A DNA stretch of 7,269 nucleotides. Origin: Lentisphaerota bacterium (GTDB taxonomy: Bacteria > Verrucomicrobiota > Kiritimatiellia > UBA8416 > JAFGTH01). Both the position numbers and the translations under genes were made by a program. Of the stretch, positions 6,142 to 7,269 are shown piece after piece (within the stretch, counting starts at the first letter, position 1; every line of letters begins with the position of its first letter). Where the stretch lies: NCBI GenBank assembly GCA_016934225.1, contig JAFGTH010000207.1, forward strand, positions 1 through 7,269, read 5' to 3'. Below the pieces are notes generated by a model, which saw only the letters and a list, made by a program, of their open reading frames with translations, searched no databases and had not been told where the DNA came from.

Positions 6142-7200
6142 ATGAAATATAAACCGGATTTTGAGGAAGCTATTCCACGCCTGGAAGCATTTTGGCGTGG
6201 CGAGTTCATTGATCGCCCATGTATGGATATTACTGCTCCGAAAGGTAAACCATTCCACGGCCACGTACCCGACACGATTGAGCAACGATGGACCGACCAG
6301 AATTACATAATTGAAAATGCTGAAGCCAAAATGGAATCAACTTATTTTGCAGGGGAGGCCGTTCCAATTTTTCGTCCTAACCTGGGCCCCGATCTGTTTT
6401 CGGCGCTATTGGGCGGTACTATTTGTTACAACAGCGAACGCACATCGTGGGTAGCACCTTTTCTGGACTGGAATCATCTTCCCTCCTTCGAGATAGACGA
6501 AAACTCTTTCGAATGGCAGTGGCACATAAAACTCTATGACCGCCTAAAGGAACGTTCACCTGATCGCTATTTCGTAACTGTGCCCGATTGCCACAGCGGC
6601 GGTGATGCGCTTCTGGCCATGCGCGGCGGCACAGACCTGTGTATGGACATCTATGACCATCCTGAAGAAATCAAGACGGTTATGAAGTACTTGGAGAAAG
6701 CTCTGGTACGTTTTAACGAAGCATTTCAGAAAAAGGTAAAGGAAACCGGCCAGAATGGCCATGTAACTTCTTGGCTACGGACGTGGTCACCTGTATTTGC
6801 CACACCAGTTCAGCTTGATCTGCTGGCGCTCATTTCCCCGGCAATGTTTGAGGAGTTTTTCCTGAATGAGGTAAAGCTGCAGTGCCATGTTGCTGAAAAC
6901 ACAATCTTTCACCTTGACGGTCCTGATGCTATCAAACACTTGCCGATTATTTGCGAGTTGCCCGTAAATGCTGTCCAGTGGGTTCCTGGCGCAGGGCAAA
7001 AACCCATGATTGCATGGCTGGACCTGCTCAAGGAAATACAATCCTATGGTAAAGGCTTGCACTTAAGCTGCCACAAGGATGAAGTAGAAGTATTGGTCTC
7101 GGAGCTTTCTTCCAACGGTCTTTACATATGTACAAGCGCCGACAGTCCGGAAGAGGCAGACGAATTGCTCAAGACGGCACGTTCCTTAGCACACAAGTAA
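6142..7200 (+). CDS. Uroporphyrinogen decarboxylase-superfamily (MtaA/methyltransferase-like) protein
   Basis: This 352-residue protein starts at ATG 6142, five codons after a possible TTG start at 6127. ATG is preferred because AGAGGG (6132-6137) lies just upstream. Its N-terminus (an LEAFWRGEFIDRP stretch at 14-26) and its order of motifs resemble the MtaA-like branch of the URO-D superfamily. That branch includes corrinoid-dependent methyltransferases and many uncharacterised enzymes. Key segments: GGDALLAMRGGTDLCMDIYD at 153-172, FHLDGPDAIKHL at 256-267, VQWVPGAG at 278-285, LHLSC at 306-310 and ICTSADSPEEADELL at 329-343. In MtaA/MtbA a His-x-Cys pair plus a distal Cys binds zinc. Here the equivalent position reads H257-x-D259, and C310 or C330 could be the distal ligand. 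It is not haem-pathway HemE: the usual HemE N-terminal RQAGR-type signature is missing. No corrinoid-binding protein lies in the window, so methyl transfer is only a family-based guess. Confidence 0.8.
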   Translation: MKYKPDFEEAIPRLEAFWRGEFIDRPCMDITAPKGKPFHGHVPDTIEQRWTDQNYIIENAEAKMESTYFAGEAVPIFRPNLGPDLFSALLGGTICYNSERTSWVAPFLDWNHLPSFEIDENSFEWQWHIKLYDRLKERSPDRYFVTVPDCHSGGDALLAMRGGTDLCMDIYDHPEEIKTVMKYLEKALVRFNEAFQKKVKETGQNGHVTSWLRTWSPVFATPVQLDLLALISPAMFEEFFLNEVKLQCHVAENTIFHLDGPDAIKHLPIICELPVNAVQWVPGAGQKPMIAWLDLLKEIQSYGKGLHLSCHKDEVEVLVSELSSNGLYICTSADSPEEADELLKTARSLAHK

Positions 7201-7269
7201 CCAGAAATTCTTTGGTCTACGTTAAATCTCGCAACTGTAACACGAGCTTGAGGCCACCAGTAACATTGC
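7201..7269. other. Short non-coding tail of the window
   Basis: The last 69 nt follow the stop codon of the MtaA-like gene. I see no clear terminator hairpin with a T-tract and no start of a new gene. Confidence 0.5.

Noticed and set aside
5919..6152. Small plus-strand frame starting with TTG at the end of the glycosidase-like gene and filling the gap
   Set aside because: Weak start, composition unlike the neighbours, crosses both hairpins and overlaps the MtaA-like start.

Overview
The window looks like chromosomal DNA of a free-living bacterium. The GC content is moderate, and genes are spaced by 100-500 bp non-coding gaps that carry sigma70-like promoters and Shine-Dalgarno sites. My best guess for the lineage is the Planctomycetota-Verrucomicrobiota-Lentisphaerota superphylum, most like Lentisphaerota/Kiritimatiellota. 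That guess rests on the gene mix: a tandem GYF_2 plus coiled-coil protein, a GH50/agarase-like glycosidase, and an MtaA-like member of the uroporphyrinogen decarboxylase (URO-D) superfamily. It is inference, not a search result.

Layout. (1) 1-1071, minus strand: a long open frame entering from the left edge, encoding two N-terminal GYF_2-like modules, a linker and a coiled coil. (2) 1072-1308: a divergent intergenic region with a promoter-like pair for each direction and a nested inverted repeat (1242-1294) just before the next gene. (3) 1309-3184, plus: two tandem MEMO-family genes 13 nt apart, the first a predicted lipoprotein and the second cytosolic. (4) 3185-3694: a 510-bp gap with the 5' remnant of an IS1380-like transposase gene (3324-3467), about 150 bp of unassigned DNA and the pyrF promoter. 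(5) 3695-4408, plus: pyrF, intact. (6) 4409-4584: a short gap with a near-consensus promoter whose -10 box lies inside a 6+6 bp dyad. (7) 4585-5922, plus: a clan GH-A glycosidase-like protein related to GH50, with no secretion signal. (8) 5923-6141: two GC-rich hairpins. (9) 6142-7200, plus: an MtaA/URO-D-superfamily protein. (10) 7201-7269: nothing recognised.

How the parts may work together. The two MEMO genes are almost certainly one transcription unit. pyrF has its own promoter and stands alone among non-pyrimidine genes. The glycosidase-like and MtaA-like genes share a strand, and I see no terminator or convincing promoter between them, so co-transcription is plausible. One hypothesis is intracellular processing of a modified, possibly O-methylated, oligosaccharide, but no corrinoid protein or transporter lies in the window. 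I found no CRISPR array, tRNA, rRNA or clearly new multi-gene system. The most unusual items are the lipoprotein/cytosolic MEMO pair lacking its usual partners and the nested hairpin in front of it.
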